From: Allobosea robiniae
Lineage (GTDB): Bacteria; Pseudomonadota; Alphaproteobacteria; Rhizobiales; Beijerinckiaceae
NCBI RefSeq assembly: GCF_900102525.1
Contig: NZ_FNBZ01000004.1
Span: 496,001 to 560,000, forward strand
Direction: 5' to 3'
Length of the DNA stretch: 64,000 nucleotides
Shown piece by piece: positions 42,647 through 55,070 of the stretch; the first letter of the stretch is position 1; every line of letters starts with the position of its first letter. The translations under genes were made by a program, and so were the position numbers. Under the pieces are notes generated by a model. That model ran no database searches, had not been told where the DNA came from, and saw only the letters and a list, made by a program, of their open reading frames with translations.

Positions 42647-43858
42647 ATGGATTTCGAGAATTTCTTCCGCCGTGAACTCGACGGATTGCGCGGCGAGGGC
42701 CGCTACCGCGTCTTCGCCGACCTGGAACGCCAGGCCGGCCGCTTCCCGATCGCGACCTATCATGGCGAGAGCGGCCCGCGCGAGGTCACCGTCTGGTGCT
42801 CGAACGACTATCTCGGCATGGGCCAACATCCCAAGGTGCTCGCCGCGATGCATCAGGCGCTCGACGGCAGTGGCGCCGGCGCCGGTGGCACCCGCAATAT
42901 CGGCGGCACCAACCATTACCATGTCCTGCTGGAGCGCGAGCTCGCCGACCTGCACGGCAAGGAAGCCGCGCTGATCTTCAATTCCGGCTATGTCTCGAAC
43001 TGGGCCTCGCTCTCGACGCTGGCCGCGCGCATCCCCGGCTGCATCGTGCTGACCGACGGGCTGAACCATGCCTCGATGATCGAGGGTATCCGTCATTCGC
43101 GCGCCGAGAAGCATATCTTCGCCCATAACGACCCGGCCGACCTGCGCCGCAAGCTCGCGGCGCTCGATCCCGCCCGGCCGAAGCTGATCGCCTTCGAGTC
43201 GGTCTATTCGATGGATGGCGACATCGCCCCGGTGCGGGAATTCTGCGACATCGCCGAGGAATTCGGCGCGATGACCTATATCGACGAGGTCCATGCCGTC
43301 GGCCTCTACGGCGCGCGCGGCGGCGGCATTTCGGAGCGCGAGGGCCTGACCGACCGGCTCACCCTGATCCAGGGCACGCTGGCGAAATCCTATGGCGTGA
43401 TCGGCGGCTATATCACCGGCTCGGCCGCGCTCTGCGATTTCATCCGCAGCTTCGCTTCCGGTTTCATCTTCTCCAGCTCGCTGCCGCCGGCCGTGGCGGC
43501 CGGTGCCATCGCCGCGATCCGGCATCTCAAGGAAAGCTCCGCGGAGCGCGAGCGCCAGCAGGACCGCGTCGCGACGCTGCGCCGCAAGCTCGACCGGGCC
43601 GGCATCCCGCATCTCGCCAATCCCAGCCATATCGTGCCGGTGATGGTCGGCGAGGCGAAGGCCTGCAAGGCGATCAGCGACGAATTGCTCGATCGTTTCG
43701 ACATCTATGTCCAGCCGATCAACTACCCGACCGTGCCGCGCGGCACGGAGCGGCTCAGGATTACGCCCTCGCCGTTCCATTCCGACGCCGATATCGACAC
43801 GCTGGTGGCGGCGCTCAGTGCAATCTGGGCGCGCGACGGGCTGAAGCGGGCGGCCTGA
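42647..43858 (+). CDS. hemA: 5-aminolevulinate synthase
   Basis: A 403-residue PLP enzyme that condenses glycine and succinyl-CoA, the first step of tetrapyrrole synthesis by the Shemin route of alphaproteobacteria. AGGAGG precedes the ATG. Motifs: [32 protein letters not shown] for the glycine/CoA site, [12 protein letters not shown] for the PLP aspartate, and the Schiff-base lysine in [14 protein letters not shown]. Note KSYG where KAFG is usual. Length equals the classical rhizobial/Rhodobacter enzyme. Confidence 0.96.
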   Translation: MDFENFFRRELDGLRGEGRYRVFADLERQAGRFPIATYHGESGPREVTVWCSNDYLGMGQHPKVLAAMHQALDGSGAGAGGTRNIGGTNHYHVLLERELADLHGKEAALIFNSGYVSNWASLSTLAARIPGCIVLTDGLNHASMIEGIRHSRAEKHIFAHNDPADLRRKLAALDPARPKLIAFESVYSMDGDIAPVREFCDIAEEFGAMTYIDEVHAVGLYGARGGGISEREGLTDRLTLIQGTLAKSYGVIGGYITGSAALCDFIRSFASGFIFSSSLPPAVAAGAIAAIRHLKESSAERERQQDRVATLRRKLDRAGIPHLANPSHIVPVMVGEAKACKAISDELLDRFDIYVQPINYPTVPRGTERLRITPSPFHSDADIDTLVAALSAIWARDGLKRAA

Positions 43859-43864
43859 GGCTTT

Positions 43865-44326
43865 TCAGCCCCGCTTCGCCACGATCATCAGGACCGCCGA
43901 AAGCAGCGCGAAGACCGTCGCCAGTCCACCGAGGATCAGGGTTCCCATCCACAGGGACAGGAAGCCCTCGATCTCGGCCTTTTCCGGGGTCGCAGCGTCA
44001 TAGAGGACGGTCACCCGGTCGCCCCTGCTATAGGCCGGCGGGCTCGTGCCCCATGAGGTCACGAAGGTGACGGACCGTCCCTGCGCCGTTTGAAAGCTCA
44101 CGACCGGCCGATAGGTGGAATCCCCGCCGCCGTGCCGCAGTTCGACCACGGTCCCGGCGGCGCGGTCGGCACGCGCCAGCAGCTTCTGGTTGTGGCTGTA
44201 GATGAAATAGCAGACCGTCGTGAGAATGACGGCGACAATGCCGAAAACGCAGCCGATCCGCCAGAACAGGAGCCGGCCATCCTGGGCCGGGCCCCCGAAT
44301 CGCTGCTTCCTGCGGCTTTCGCCCAT
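43865..44326 (-). CDS. DUF3592 membrane protein
   Basis: A 153-residue protein with two membrane segments (CVFGIVAVILTTVCYFIY near 26-43 and the C-terminal GTLILGGLATVFALLSAVLMIV) and an intervening periplasmic beta domain (TVVELRHGGG, YRPVVSFQTAQGRSVTF, YSRGDRVTVLYD). This is the DUF3592 layout; function unknown. It starts 6 bases after truB on the same strand and so ends the long rimP-nusA-infB operon. It converges on hemA. Confidence 0.82.
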   Translation of the reverse strand: MGESRRKQRFGGPAQDGRLLFWRIGCVFGIVAVILTTVCYFIYSHNQKLLARADRAAGTVVELRHGGGDSTYRPVVSFQTAQGRSVTFVTSWGTSPPAYSRGDRVTVLYDAATPEKAEIEGFLSLWMGTLILGGLATVFALLSAVLMIVAKRG

Positions 44327-44332
44327 CCGCCC

Positions 44333-45280
44333 TCAGAGATTGAAGACGCGGTGGGGGACGAACTCGCCGTTCTGGACCGAGCCCGTCGACACCAGCGTGC
44401 CCGCGCAGGTGGCGTAGGCGGCCTCCAGCTCGATCGGGGCGCCAGCGCCCCGCAGCAGGGCGCTCTGGCCGCGCTTGAGGCGAGCGGCGGCGTCGCGGTG
44501 GAGCACGATCTCGGGAATCAGCGTCAGCGCCGCCTTGACCGGCTGGAGGGCCGAGAGCGCGCTCTCAGGGCTCTCGCGCAGGGTCTCGACGCTGGCGGCC
44601 TCAGCGACCGTAAACGGCCCAACGCGGGTGCGGCGCAGATGCGCGACATGGCCGAGGCAGCCGAGCGCGAGGCCGAGATCGCGGGCGATGGCGCGGACAT
44701 AGGTGCCCTTGCCGCATTCGGCCTCGAAGGTCGTGGTGGCGCCGTCATGGCTGACGATGGTGAGCGCGTCGATCTCAACAGGCCGTGCCTGCAATTCGAC
44801 CTCCTCGCCATCGCGAGCGAGATCGTAGGCGCGCTCGCCGGCGATCTTGATCGCCGAGAACTTGGGCGGCGTCTGCAGGATCGTGCCGGTGAAGCGGGGC
44901 AGCAGGGCTGTGATCGCGGCTTCGTCGGGGCGCTTGTCCGAGGTCGCGATGACGCTGCCCTCGGTATCGTCGGTATTGGTCTGAGAGCCCCAGGCGACGG
45001 TGAACTGGTAGGCCTTGCGGCCGTCCATGACGAAGGGAACGGTCTTGGTCGCCTCGCCCAATGCGATCGGCAGCAGGCCCGAGGCCAGCGGATCGAGCGT
45101 GCCGGCATGACCGGCCTTCTTGGCGCCGAAAGCGCGCTTCACGACGCTGACCGCATGGGTCGAGGTCATGCCGATCGGCTTGTCGAGGATGACCCAGCCA
45201 TGGACGTCGCGCTTCTTCGGGCGCGGTGCCGGGGTGGCTTCTTGGTCCGGGACGGTTTCGGATGGATTCTCAGTGGTCAT
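44333..45280 (-). CDS. truB: tRNA pseudouridine synthase B
   Basis: A 315-residue enzyme that makes pseudouridine 55 in the T-loop of tRNAs. The start at 45280 (MTTENPSE) overlaps rbfA by 11 bases. Catalytic aspartate in [20 protein letters not shown]; other family blocks are [13 protein letters not shown] at the start, [17 protein letters not shown] and [15 protein letters not shown]. An acidic/proline-rich N-terminal extension precedes the domain. Unlike many alphaproteobacteria, rpsO does not follow. Confidence 0.95.
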   Translation of the reverse strand: MTTENPSETVPDQEATPAPRPKKRDVHGWVILDKPIGMTSTHAVSVVKRAFGAKKAGHAGTLDPLASGLLPIALGEATKTVPFVMDGRKAYQFTVAWGSQTNTDDTEGSVIATSDKRPDEAAITALLPRFTGTILQTPPKFSAIKIAGERAYDLARDGEEVELQARPVEIDALTIVSHDGATTTFEAECGKGTYVRAIARDLGLALGCLGHVAHLRRTRVGPFTVAEAASVETLRESPESALSALQPVKAALTLIPEIVLHRDAAARLKRGQSALLRGAGAPIELEAAYATCAGTLVSTGSVQNGEFVPHRVFNL

Positions 45281-45728
45281 CGTCACGGCGGTCTTCTTCG
45301 GGAGCCTGGTCTTCGTGGTCCTGGTCGATCCTGAGGCGTTCGACCTGCGTATCGCGGCGCACCTCGTCGGTATCGAGCAGCGCGTCGATGCGCTCGGCCT
45401 CGGCGAAGCTCTCATCGGCACGGAAGCGGATATCCGGCGCGTATTTCAGGTTCACGCGATGCGCGATCTCACCGCGCATATAGCGCTTGTTGGCTTCGAG
45501 CGCCTTGAGCACCGGCTTAATATCCTGCCCGCCAAGCGGCATGATGTAGGCCGTCGCGAGCTTGAGATCCGGCGAGAGGCGCACCTCCGGCACGGTGATG
45601 ACGTGCTTTGCCAGCACATCGTCATGGATGTCGCCGCGCGCCAGCATCTCGGCGAGAGCGTGGCGGATCAGTTCGCCGACGCGCAACTGCCGCTGGGAAG
45701 GACCGGTGGGTTTCGCAGGTTTTGCCAT
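45270..45728 (-). CDS. rbfA: 30S ribosome-binding factor A
   Basis: A 152-residue KH-domain protein needed for late 30S maturation and cold adaptation. The start at 45728 (MAKPAKPTG) is chosen; the longer frame lacks support. Motifs: [37 protein letters not shown] and [20 protein letters not shown]. The C-terminal tail is very acidic and rich in Asp/Glu/Arg and runs into truB. It is separated from infB by 154 bases containing a palindromic repeat. Confidence 0.95.
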   Translation of the reverse strand: MAKPAKPTGPSQRQLRVGELIRHALAEMLARGDIHDDVLAKHVITVPEVRLSPDLKLATAYIMPLGGQDIKPVLKALEANKRYMRGEIAHRVNLKYAPDIRFRADESFAEAERIDALLDTDEVRRDTQVERLRIDQDHEDQAPEEDRRDDDH

Positions 45729-45825
45729 GGTTCTCGTTTCTCCGGGATCGGACCGGATCAAACGTCACGGCGGGACAAAGCCCGCCGTCTCAGGAAGATA
45801 AGGCGCTGGACACGCTCTTCTCGTC

Positions 45826-45858
45826 ACGAGATGGCCGGGCTTGCAACCCGGCCATGAC
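45826..45858. repeat. Palindromic repeat, single-unit copy
   Basis: ATGGCCGGG-CTTGCAA-CCCGGCCAT (45831-45855) flanked by CGTCACGAG and GACG. It matches the right unit of the copy at 25932. It lies in the infB-rbfA gap inside an operon, where it could modulate read-through or mRNA decay. Confidence 0.7.
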
Positions 45859-45882
45859 GCGCTGTTTCAGGAAGCGCGGCCT

Positions 45883-48702
45883 TCAGAGGCTGCGCTTGAT
45901 CTCTTCGACGCGATAGCACTCGATCACGTCGCCGGCACGCATGTCCTGATAGTTCTCGAAGGACATGCCGCATTCCTGGCCGGCCACGACTTCCTTGGCA
46001 TCGTCCTTGAAGCGCTTGAGCTGGCCGAGCTTGCCCTCGTGAACCACGACGTTGTCGCGGATCAGGCGGACATTGGCGCCGCGCTCGATCGTGCCGTCGG
46101 TGACGCGGCAGCCGGCGATCTTGCCGACCTTCGAGACGTTGAAGATCTCGAGGATCGTCGCGTTGCCGAGCATGGTCTCGCGCAGCGTCGGCGCCAGCAG
46201 GCCCGACATCGCGTCCTTCACGTCATCCATGAGGTTATAGATGATGTTGTAGTAGCGGATCTCGACGCCGGCCCGGTCGGCCGCCTCGCGCGCTTCCTTG
46301 TGGGCGCGCACGTTGAAGCCGACGACCACCGCGCCCGAAGCCTGGGCGAGCGTGACATCCGACTCGGTGATGGCACCGACGCCCGACGAGAGCACGCGGG
46401 CGCGAACCTCTTCGTTGCCGACCTTTTCAAGAGCGCCAACAATGGCCTCGACGGAACCCTGCACGTCGCCCTTGACGACGAGCGGGAATTCCTTGCGGCC
46501 GGCGCCTTCCTTGAGCTCGCGCATCATCTCGGCGAGCGAGCGGCCGGCGCCCGAGGCCGCGCCGCGGGCGGCGAGGCGGTCGCGACGCTGACGCTCGCGG
46601 TAATCCGTGATCTCGCGGGCACGGGCCTCGGACTCGACGACCGCGACGCGGTCACCAGCCTCGGGCGTGCCGTTGAAGCCGAGAACCTCGACCGGCATGG
46701 AGGGCGGAGCCTCCTTCACCTGCGCGCCGGTATCGGCGATCAGAGCGCGGACGCGGCCCCATTCGGCGCCGGCCACGATGATGTCGCCGGTGCGCAGCGT
46801 GCCGCGCTGGACGAGCACGGTGGCGACCGGGCCGCGGCCACGATCGAGCTTGGCCTCGATAACCGTACCTTCGGCCGCGCGATCGGGATTGGCCTTGAGA
46901 TCGAGCAGCTCGGCCTGAAGCGAGATCGCTTCCAGCAGCTTGTCGAGGTTGTGGCCGGTCTTGGCGGAGACCTCGACTTCCAGTGTCTCGCCGCCGAGCG
47001 TCTCGACCTGGATCTCGTATTGCAGCAGTTCGGCGCGCACGCGATCCGGGTTGGAATCGGCCTTGTCGACCTTGTTGATCGCGACGATCAGCGGCACACC
47101 GGCCGCCTTGGCATGATGGATCGCCTCGGCCGTCTGCGGCATGACGCCGTCATCGGCGGCCACGACCAGCACGACGACGTCCGTCACCTTGGCGCCACGG
47201 GCGCGCATCGCCGTGAAGGCGGCGTGGCCGGGGGTGTCGATGAAGGTCACCTGGGTGCCGAGCGGGGTCGTCACCTGATAGGCGCCGATATGCTGGGTGA
47301 TGCCGCCGGCTTCGCCGGTGACGACCTTGGTCTTGCGGATCGCGTCGAGCAGCGAGGTCTTGCCGTGGTCGACATGGCCCATGATCGTCACGACCGCCGG
47401 GCGGGAGGCCAGGGTCTCGTCGGTATCCGGCGTGTCGAACAGGCCTTCCTCGACGTCGGATTCGGCGACGCGCTTGACGGTGTGGCCCATTTCCTCGGCG
47501 ATGAGCTGGGCGGTGTCGGCATCGATCACGTCGGTGATCTTGTGCATCGCGCCCTGCTTCATCAGCAGGCGGATGACATCGACGCCGCGTTCCGTCATGC
47601 GGTTCGCGAGTTCCTGGATGGTGATCGTCTCGGGGATGATCACCTCGCGCATCACGCGCTCTTTCTGCACATCGGAAGCCCGATGGCCGGTCATGCGCTG
47701 CACGCGCCGGCGGAACGAGGCGACCGAACGTGTCCGCTCGTCCTCGCTCCCGGTTGCGGTCGAGAGCGTCAGACGGCCGCGCGGCTTGTCATTCGTGGTC
47801 TTCGGCGTCTTGGGCGCGGCGGGAGCCGGGCCACGGCCGGCGCCGGCGCTCAGGCCGGGGCGGCGGAACGCAGCCTTGACGTCGACATCATCCGAGCGGT
47901 TGCGGGTCGTGTTGGCCGAAGGCGCCTGGCGCACCGGCCGGGCGATCGCGGGCTCGGACGGGGCCGTCGTGTCGATGCGGGGCGTGCGCGGCGCATCGGA
48001 ACGCGGCGGGCGGCTGTCGAGCCGCGGCGGGCGCGCACCGGTATCGCGCATCGGCGGACGCGAGGTGAACTCGCGCGGACCGGAGGGAGCCGGACGGCCG
48101 AAATACTGGGTCGGCTGCGGCGCAGGCGCCTGGGACGCAGGCGCATCCTCACGGGCCGGCGGCGGCGGAGCCGGACGGGCGGGCTGGTCGTCGCGCTGAC
48201 GCGCGGCGGTTTCGACCCGGCGCTTCTGGTCGTCTTCCTGACGGCGACGCTCTTCCTCCTGGCGCTGACGCGCGGCGGCGGCTTCACGCTCCTGGCGCTC
48301 GCGTTCGGCGGCGGCGGCACGCTGGCGCGCCTCGTCCTCGGCGATGCGGCGGGCCTCGGCCTCGCTGCTGCGGGCCTCCGAAAGGGCGCGCTGACGGGCG
48401 TCCTTCTCCTCATCGGAGAGGGTGCGCAGCAGCATGCTGCTGGCCGGGCGCTGGGGCGGCTGCGGAGCGGCCGGGCGGGGCGGGGCCGCCTGGGGAGCCG
48501 GGGCCTGGGGCGCACGCGGCGCAACCGGCTCCTTGACCTCGTGCCCGGCGGCGCGGCGCTTCACCTCGACGACGACCTGCTTCGTACGCCCATGCGAGAA
48601 GCTCTGGCGAACAGTGCTCTGCTCGACAGGCCGCTTCAGCGACAGGGTCTTGGGCGGGTTGACGGTCAGCGTCTTGTCGCCCGGGGTCTTGGTATCGGTC
48701 AT
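45883..48702 (-). CDS. infB: Translation initiation factor IF-2
   Basis: A 939-residue GTPase that places initiator tRNA on the 30S subunit. The N-terminal 330 residues are Pro/Ala/Arg/Glu-rich with a long charged helical segment ([20 protein letters not shown] region), as in other alphaproteobacteria. Then IF2-N ([20 protein letters not shown]), the G domain with [30 protein letters not shown] and NKVDKAD, and C-terminal domains ending in [16 protein letters not shown]. It overlaps the ylxR-type gene by four bases. Confidence 0.97.
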   Translation of the reverse strand: MTDTKTPGDKTLTVNPPKTLSLKRPVEQSTVRQSFSHGRTKQVVVEVKRRAAGHEVKEPVAPRAPQAPAPQAAPPRPAAPQPPQRPASSMLLRTLSDEEKDARQRALSEARSSEAEARRIAEDEARQRAAAAERERQEREAAAARQRQEEERRRQEDDQKRRVETAARQRDDQPARPAPPPPAREDAPASQAPAPQPTQYFGRPAPSGPREFTSRPPMRDTGARPPRLDSRPPRSDAPRTPRIDTTAPSEPAIARPVRQAPSANTTRNRSDDVDVKAAFRRPGLSAGAGRGPAPAAPKTPKTTNDKPRGRLTLSTATGSEDERTRSVASFRRRVQRMTGHRASDVQKERVMREVIIPETITIQELANRMTERGVDVIRLLMKQGAMHKITDVIDADTAQLIAEEMGHTVKRVAESDVEEGLFDTPDTDETLASRPAVVTIMGHVDHGKTSLLDAIRKTKVVTGEAGGITQHIGAYQVTTPLGTQVTFIDTPGHAAFTAMRARGAKVTDVVVLVVAADDGVMPQTAEAIHHAKAAGVPLIVAINKVDKADSNPDRVRAELLQYEIQVETLGGETLEVEVSAKTGHNLDKLLEAISLQAELLDLKANPDRAAEGTVIEAKLDRGRGPVATVLVQRGTLRTGDIIVAGAEWGRVRALIADTGAQVKEAPPSMPVEVLGFNGTPEAGDRVAVVESEARAREITDYRERQRRDRLAARGAASGAGRSLAEMMRELKEGAGRKEFPLVVKGDVQGSVEAIVGALEKVGNEEVRARVLSSGVGAITESDVTLAQASGAVVVGFNVRAHKEAREAADRAGVEIRYYNIIYNLMDDVKDAMSGLLAPTLRETMLGNATILEIFNVSKVGKIAGCRVTDGTIERGANVRLIRDNVVVHEGKLGQLKRFKDDAKEVVAGQECGMSFENYQDMRAGDVIECYRVEEIKRSL

Positions 48703-49388
48703 TCCGCGTTCGGTCCTGCCGGTTCGGTCGTGTCTTCGGTATCGTTCTGGTCGGATGCGGCGGCATCGTCCGTCCGGTAGCGGACGAGCCGACGCCAGCG
48801 GGAGAGGACGCCCTCGGCCGCTGGTCCCGGAGCAAGGGCGGCATGTATCACATGTGCCCGCCCCAACGCCAATTCCAAATCCGCCGCCGTGAAAATAGCG
48901 ACGACGGGCAGTTCACGGGCCTTGAGCCCTTCGGCTTCACGGGCCACCCCGATCCGCCTGATCGCCTGGCCGATCTTGCGCTTGCCGTCATCGGCCCCAT
49001 CGCTGGCCGCGATGACGCCGATACAACGACCCGAGCCGATCAGGGCCTCGACCTTGGCGAAGCCCGCGATCACGAGCCCCGCCTTGTTGGCCATCGACAG
49101 CGCCTGGAGCGCATCGCGCAGCATCAGCGCATCGATCATCTCCGCAAGGTCGGCGGGAACCGCGACCTTCGCCTTGAGCGAGCGCTCGAAGGCCTTGCGC
49201 TTGATCGCCTCGGTGACCGTCTTGCGGCTGAGGCTGGCCCAGACTCCACGTCCGGGCAATTTCCGCCGCAAATCCGGCACCAAAGTGCCGTCCGGCCCGG
49301 CGACGAAGCGGATCAGATCGTCAGGCGCCTTCACCGCACGGGTGACCACGCAACTCCGTTCCGATTCCTTCTGCGCCGCCGCTTTCAC
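48699..49388 (-). CDS. YlxR/DUF448 RNA-binding protein with L7Ae-like domain
   Basis: A 229-residue protein. The N-terminal YlxR module (about 10-80) has [20 protein letters not shown] and [10 protein letters not shown]; the second domain (about 90-180) resembles a ribosomal L7Ae fold ([20 protein letters not shown]). An acidic tail follows. It is the standard gene between nusA and infB and overlaps infB by four bases. Its role is in translation or rRNA binding; the YlxR protein has been linked to RNase P, among others. Confidence 0.9.
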   Translation of the reverse strand: MKAAAQKESERSCVVTRAVKAPDDLIRFVAGPDGTLVPDLRRKLPGRGVWASLSRKTVTEAIKRKAFERSLKAKVAVPADLAEMIDALMLRDALQALSMANKAGLVIAGFAKVEALIGSGRCIGVIAASDGADDGKRKIGQAIRRIGVAREAEGLKARELPVVAIFTAADLELALGRAHVIHAALAPGPAAEGVLSRWRRLVRYRTDDAAASDQNDTEDTTEPAGPNAE

Positions 49389-49402
49389 TACGCGGGCTCC
49401 GC

Positions 49403-51004
49403 TCAGGCCTCGGCCGCCTCGTCGGCTTCCGCCTCAGGCTCCTCGGCCGGCGCCTCGATCCAGCCGGCGTGGATACGCGCGGCCATGATGATCGCTTCCG
49501 CCTCCTGGCGCGACAGGTCGAACCCATCGAGATAGCCGGCGTGGCGGGTGGTCTCGCCATCCTTGCGCTCGGTCCAGCCGACGAGATCGTCGGTGGCGCA
49601 GCCCGCGAGATCCTCGACGCTCTTCACGTCGTTCTCGCCGAGCGCGACCATCATGGATGTGGTGACGCCCTCGACCTCGCGCAAGGCGTCCTCGACGCCG
49701 AGCGCACGGCGCTTCTCGTCGAACTCGGCCTCGACCGCGGCGAGATGCTCCTGTGCGCGGCTCTGGATCTCGCCGGCGGTGTCCTCGTCGAAGCCCTCGA
49801 TCGAGGCGAGCTCGGAGAGGTCGACATAGGCGACCTCCTCGACATTGCGGAAGCCTTCCGAGGCCAGGAGCTGGCCGACCGTCTCGTCGACGTTCAGCGC
49901 GTTCATGAACAGGTCGGTGCGCTGCACGAATTCCTTCTGGCGGCGCTCCGATTCCTCGGCTTCGGTCAGGATGTCGATGTCCCAGCCGGTGAGCTGCGAA
50001 GCGAGGCGGACGTTCTGGCCGCGGCGGCCGATGGCTAGCGAGAGCTGCTCGTCGGGAACCACGACCTCGATCTTGTCGGCTTCCTCGTCGAGCACGACCT
50101 TGGCGACTTCCGCCGGCTGCAGGGCGTTCACGACGAAGGTCGCAACATCCGGCGACCACGGGATGATGTCGATCTTCTCGCCCTGCAATTCGCCGACGAC
50201 GGCCTGCACGCGCGAGCCGCGCATGCCGACGCAGGCGCCGACCGGGTCGATCGAGGAATCGCGGCTGATGACGGCGATCTTGGCGCGCGAGCCAGGGTCG
50301 CGGGCGACAGCTTTGACTTCGACAATCCCGTCATAGATCTCGGGCACTTCCTGGCCGAACAGCTTGGCCATGAACTGCGGATGGGTGCGCGACAGGAAGA
50401 TCTGGGGGCCACGCGGCTCGCGGCGCACGTCGTAGACATAGGCCCGGGCCCGGTCGCCGACCTTGAAGGTCTCGCGCGGGATCATCTCGTCGCGGCGGAT
50501 GATCGCTTCGCCACGGCCGAGATCGACGAAGACATTGCCGTATTCGACGCGCTTGACCGCGCCGTTGACGATCTCGCCGATGCGATCCTTGTACTCGTCG
50601 TACTGGCGATCGCGCTCGGCCTCGCGCACCTTCTGGACGATGACCTGCTTGGCCGACTGGGCGGCGATGCGGCCGAAATCGAAGGGCGGCAGCGGATCGG
50701 CGATGACGTCGCCGGCCTGGGCAGCCGGATTATGGCGCTTGGCCTCGTCGACCGTGATCTCGATCGCCGGGTTCTCGACGAGGTCGACAACCTGGAGATG
50801 GCGGGCGAGGCGCAGTTCACCGGTCTTGGTGTTGATCTCGGCATGGACGTCGGTCTCGGCGCCGTAGCGCGAGCGGGCGGCCTTGGCGATGGCGTCCTGC
50901 ATGGCGTCGACGACGATCTGGCGGTCGATCGACTTCTCGCGGGCGACCGCGTCGGCGATCTGCAGCAGTTCGAGCCTGTTGGCGCTGACGACCATGACGC
51001 TCAC
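49403..51004 (-). CDS. nusA: Transcription termination/antitermination factor NusA
   Basis: A 533-residue RNA polymerase-binding factor. N-terminal domain ([18 protein letters not shown]), S1 domain (about 135-200), two KH domains ([40 protein letters not shown]), and C-terminal helix-hairpin-helix acidic repeats ([40 protein letters not shown]). The tail is Glu/Ala-rich. It overlaps rimP by four bases and may feed back on the leader terminator upstream of rimP. Confidence 0.97.
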   Translation of the reverse strand: MSVMVVSANRLELLQIADAVAREKSIDRQIVVDAMQDAIAKAARSRYGAETDVHAEINTKTGELRLARHLQVVDLVENPAIEITVDEAKRHNPAAQAGDVIADPLPPFDFGRIAAQSAKQVIVQKVREAERDRQYDEYKDRIGEIVNGAVKRVEYGNVFVDLGRGEAIIRRDEMIPRETFKVGDRARAYVYDVRREPRGPQIFLSRTHPQFMAKLFGQEVPEIYDGIVEVKAVARDPGSRAKIAVISRDSSIDPVGACVGMRGSRVQAVVGELQGEKIDIIPWSPDVATFVVNALQPAEVAKVVLDEEADKIEVVVPDEQLSLAIGRRGQNVRLASQLTGWDIDILTEAEESERRQKEFVQRTDLFMNALNVDETVGQLLASEGFRNVEEVAYVDLSELASIEGFDEDTAGEIQSRAQEHLAAVEAEFDEKRRALGVEDALREVEGVTTSMMVALGENDVKSVEDLAGCATDDLVGWTERKDGETTRHAGYLDGFDLSRQEAEAIIMAARIHAGWIEAPAEEPEAEADEAAEA

Positions 51005-51696
51005 TCCTCTTCGTTATTGTCTTGAGGGACCGTCTCGCCGGCCTTCGTCGGCCGCGGTCCCAGCGATTTCCCTCGGCCCTTCTTCGGGCTGGCGATCTCT
51101 TCGGCGGCCGGCATCTCCGGCGGCAGACCGGACTTGCCGCGGCGCAGCGATTCGGTGACGAGCGCGTCGGTCAGGACGAGGCGGGCCTCGGCGATCGCCC
51201 GCATCGGAATCGCGACGTCACGCTCTTCCTCGCTCCTGGCGTCGTCGCGCGTCAGCAGCGCGTCCTGGCCCGCGACACCGCGCAGGATACCACGGAAGCG
51301 CTTGCGCCCGGCAACCAGCTCGCTCGTATCGATCTTGGCGAGATGGCCGGCCCAGCGCTCGAAATCGCTGGCGCGCACCAGCGGCCGGTCGATGCCCGGC
51401 GACGAGACCTCGAGATGATAGGCCGCCTGAATGGGGTCGTCGACATCGAGCGCCGGCGACACCGCCTGGCTGATCGCCTCGCAGCCCTCGACATTCATCG
51501 TGCCGTCCGGCCGTTCGGCCATGATCTGCACGGTGCAGCCATTCTGGGCGCTGACGCGCACACGCACCAGCCGGTAGCCGAGATCGACGATCGCCGGTTC
51601 GATGATCACGGCGACACGCGCCGCGACGCCACCCTCGACGACGAGGCGGGGTTCCTGATCGGGTGCCGTTGTCGGCTCGTGGGTGGGTTCACTCAT
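51001..51696 (-). CDS. rimP: Ribosome maturation factor RimP
   Basis: A 231-residue 30S assembly factor. The start at 51696 (MSEPTHEPT) is used; the open frame above it reads through the leader terminator and is not coding. Motifs: [38 protein letters not shown] and [22 protein letters not shown]-terminal basic extension ([17 protein letters not shown]) is common in Hyphomicrobiales. It is first in the rimP-nusA-ylxR-infB-rbfA-truB operon. Confidence 0.95.
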   Translation of the reverse strand: MSEPTHEPTTAPDQEPRLVVEGGVAARVAVIIEPAIVDLGYRLVRVRVSAQNGCTVQIMAERPDGTMNVEGCEAISQAVSPALDVDDPIQAAYHLEVSSPGIDRPLVRASDFERWAGHLAKIDTSELVAGRKRFRGILRGVAGQDALLTRDDARSEEERDVAIPMRAIAEARLVLTDALVTESLRRGKSGLPPEMPAAEEIASPKKGRGKSLGPRPTKAGETVPQDNNEEE

Positions 51697-51738
51697 GGCC
51701 CGGACCGTTCCGTCTGCCTCCGGCGGGTCGCGGCCAAT

Positions 51739-51768
51739 AAAAAAGAGCGGGCCGGTGGGCCCGCTCTT
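51739..51768 (-). terminator. Strong intrinsic terminator in the rimP leader (candidate attenuator)
   Basis: On the minus strand, an 11-base perfect stem AAGAGCGGGCC / GGCCCGCTCTT with a CACC loop is followed by a TTTTTT run (51744-51739) that shares the stem end. It lies between a candidate promoter (51807-51835) and the rimP start at 51696. No gene ends upstream of it on this strand, so its only visible target is the rimP-nusA-infB transcript itself. Confidence 0.8.
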
Positions 51769-51806
51769 GATCATCGGCGTTAACCGATACCAGAGCTGTT
51801 GCCCGC

Positions 51807-51835
51807 TATTTAGTCCGCATCGCCCCGATATGCAA
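51807..51835 (-). promoter_or_regulatory. Candidate promoter of the rimP-nusA-infB operon
   Basis: On the minus strand TTGCAT (51835-51830), 17 bases, TAAATA (51812-51807). Match to sigma70 consensus is moderate. Transcription would start near 51800, about 30 bases before the leader terminator and about 105 bases before rimP. Confidence 0.45.
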
Positions 51836-51915
51836 GCTCGGTTACGGCGGCGCTAACCCGATGGTCATCCTTCGCATGCCAGAGTGCATGACGGGATAGC
51901 GGTTGAGGATCAGGT

Positions 51916-53004
51916 ATGAGTGCGGTCGGCTCGCTGCTGCGAGATCTCGAATCCACGATGCTGCGCGGCTCGAACGAAGAGCGCGCCGACATCCTGTCAC
52001 GGCTGACGGATCTGTTCCTGGCCACGGCCGTCCATATGGACGAGGAGCAGGTCGGCGTCTTCGACGTCGTGATCGGGCGGCTGTCGCGCGCCATCGAACT
52101 GCGCGCCCGCGTTGAACTGTCGGAACGGCTCGCGCCGGTGCCGAATGCACCGAGCGGCATCGTGCGCCAGCTCGCCCTCGACGAGATCGCCGTGGCGCGG
52201 GCCGTGCTGGTGCAGTCGCCGCGCCTGAACGACCAGGATCTCGTGGCGATCTCCGCCGCCAAGGGGCGCGACCATATGCTCGCGATCACCGAACGGCCCG
52301 AACTCGGCGAGCCCGTCACCGATTTCCTGATCCTGCGCGGCGGGCGCGTCGTCACCCATGCGGTCGCGGCCAACCAGACCGCACGCTTCTCCCGCCACGG
52401 CATGGGCGTGCTGGTGATGCGGGCGGCGCAGGACGATGCGCTCCAGCACACGCTGGGCTTGAGGCGCGACATTCCGGCGGAACTCGTCGACCAGCTCATG
52501 ACTGCCGCCAAGAACTCCGCCCGGCGTCGGCTCAGCGAGAGCCTCGAACCCGTCCTGGCGGGCGAGGTCGACGGCGCGGTCGAACGCGGAGCGGACGCGA
52601 TCGCCGCCGGAGGCCAGATGCCCGGCGAGCTCGGTGCCATCAGCGCCGCCCTCGTCGAAATCCGCGAACTGAACGAAGCCGGCCTGCTCGACGAGGCCAA
52701 GGTCCGTGACTACGCCCGCGACGGCGCGGCCGAACATGCGATCTGCGGCGTCGCCGTGCTGGCGCAGCTCGGCCTGCCGGCGAGCGAGCAGATCATTCTC
52801 GGCAGCGACCGCGAGGCGGTGCTGCTGGTGGCGCGCGCGCTCGGCTGGTCGTGGGAGACGACAGCGGCGCTGATCTCGCTGCGCAAGGATTTCGGCAAGT
52901 CGCAGGCCTCCGTCGACCGCGCCCGCGAAAGCTTCCGCAACCTCGCCCAGGGGACCGCCCAGCGCGTGCTCGGCTTCCTCAGGATGCGCGACGCAAAGCC
53001 GTGA
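51916..53004 (+). CDS. DUF2336 domain protein
   Basis: A 362-residue, mostly helical cytosolic protein of the DUF2336 family found in alphaproteobacteria. It shows HEAT-like repeats ([60 protein letters not shown]) and a second half with [20 protein letters not shown]. Function is unknown. It is transcribed opposite to all its neighbours and splits what is often a contiguous trmB-rimP block. Its 3' end overlaps trmB tail to tail by 26 bases. Confidence 0.82.
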   Translation: MSAVGSLLRDLESTMLRGSNEERADILSRLTDLFLATAVHMDEEQVGVFDVVIGRLSRAIELRARVELSERLAPVPNAPSGIVRQLALDEIAVARAVLVQSPRLNDQDLVAISAAKGRDHMLAITERPELGEPVTDFLILRGGRVVTHAVAANQTARFSRHGMGVLVMRAAQDDALQHTLGLRRDIPAELVDQLMTAAKNSARRRLSESLEPVLAGEVDGAVERGADAIAAGGQMPGELGAISAALVEIRELNEAGLLDEAKVRDYARDGAAEHAICGVAVLAQLGLPASEQIILGSDREAVLLVARALGWSWETTAALISLRKDFGKSQASVDRARESFRNLAQGTAQRVLGFLRMRDAKP

Positions 53005-53674
53005 GATAGCTGGAGATGCGCCCCTCGCGGACCGCCTTCGCCTCGTAGCGGGTGCGAATCCAGCCGGGATAGGGCGTGCGCCAGTCGCCCGGCCGCTCGT
53101 CGGTCCAGTCGAAATCGGGCGAGGCCATCAGGCGCGACAGCGTCCAGCCGATATAGTCATCGATATCACTGGCGAAGCGGAAGCGCCCGCCGGGGCGAAG
53201 CGCACGGGCGAACAGGCCGAGCGTATGCTCCGAGACGAAACGGCGCTTGCGCTGGCGGCGCTTCGGCCAGGGATCGGGATAGAGCAGGTCGATCGCATCG
53301 AGGCTGCCGGCCGGGAAGCGCGGCAGCAGAAGGGCGGCATCGTCGTCCCAGACGCGGATATTGGTCAGCCCCTCGCGCTCGGCGACGGCCAGGAACTTGG
53401 CCATGCCGTTGATGAAGGGCTCGACGCCGATGAAGCCGATCTGCGGGCTCTCGCGCATCCGCATCAGCAGATGCTCACCGCCACCGAAGCCGATCTCCAG
53501 CCGGACCGCCTCGACAGCTTGCGGGAACAGCGCCTTGAGGTCGGCGATCCCGCCTTCGGGCAGGCGTAGGCGCGGCAGCGTGTGCTCGATCAGATGGCTC
53601 TGGCCGTCGCGCAGGGCCTTGCCCTTGCGGCGGCCATAGAAGGCGCGGTCGTCATGATCGGGGTCGTGGGTCAT
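52979..53674 (-). CDS. trmB: tRNA (guanine-N7-)-methyltransferase
   Basis: A 231-residue SAM-dependent enzyme methylating G46 of tRNAs. It opens [14 protein letters not shown], has the SAM site [15 protein letters not shown], a second block [17 protein letters not shown], the signature [17 protein letters not shown] and a late [17 protein letters not shown]. It lies 161 bases after metK, from which it is separated by a terminator and a partial repeat, so it probably has its own promoter. Confidence 0.95.
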   Translation of the reverse strand: MTHDPDHDDRAFYGRRKGKALRDGQSHLIEHTLPRLRLPEGGIADLKALFPQAVEAVRLEIGFGGGEHLLMRMRESPQIGFIGVEPFINGMAKFLAVAEREGLTNIRVWDDDAALLLPRFPAGSLDAIDLLYPDPWPKRRQRKRRFVSEHTLGLFARALRPGGRFRFASDIDDYIGWTLSRLMASPDFDWTDERPGDWRTPYPGWIRTRYEAKAVREGRISSYLTALRRAS

Positions 53675-53706
53675 GATCGTCTTCGTATCGCTTTGTCCGA
53701 TAGAGC

Positions 53707-53745
53707 GTCGTCATTCCGGGCGCAGCGCAGTGGAGATCCGGAGCG
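53707..53745. repeat. Degenerate palindromic repeat copy
   Basis: CGTCATTCCGGG, a GC-rich core (CGCAGCGCAG) and GGAGATCCGGAG resemble one unit of the intergenic repeat family with a poorly kept right arm. Similar sequences are common in Hyphomicrobiales genomes. Assignment is tentative. Confidence 0.4.
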
Positions 53746-53783
53746 ACGGCGGTGTTTCAGCGACCTGATCCATCAAGTCAAAG

Positions 53784-53810
53784 AAAAAAGGCCGGGTGAA
53801 CCCCGGCCTT
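53784..53810 (-). terminator. Intrinsic terminator of metK
   Basis: On the minus strand: stem AAGGCCGGG / CCCGGCCTT, 5-base loop, followed by a TTTTTT run. It lies 26 bases after the metK stop. Confidence 0.9.
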
Positions 53811-53835
53811 TCCATTCATGACCCGACGGTCAGTC

Positions 53836-55041
<1,206 letters not shown>

Positions 55042-55070
55042 GGTCGGCGCTTCCCTGAATCGGCACATGG

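Noticed and set aside
45841..48780. A 979-residue open frame on the plus strand
   Set aside because: It is exactly antisense to infB, rich in Asp/Arg/Gly/His as expected for the complement of GC-rich codons, and has no domain.
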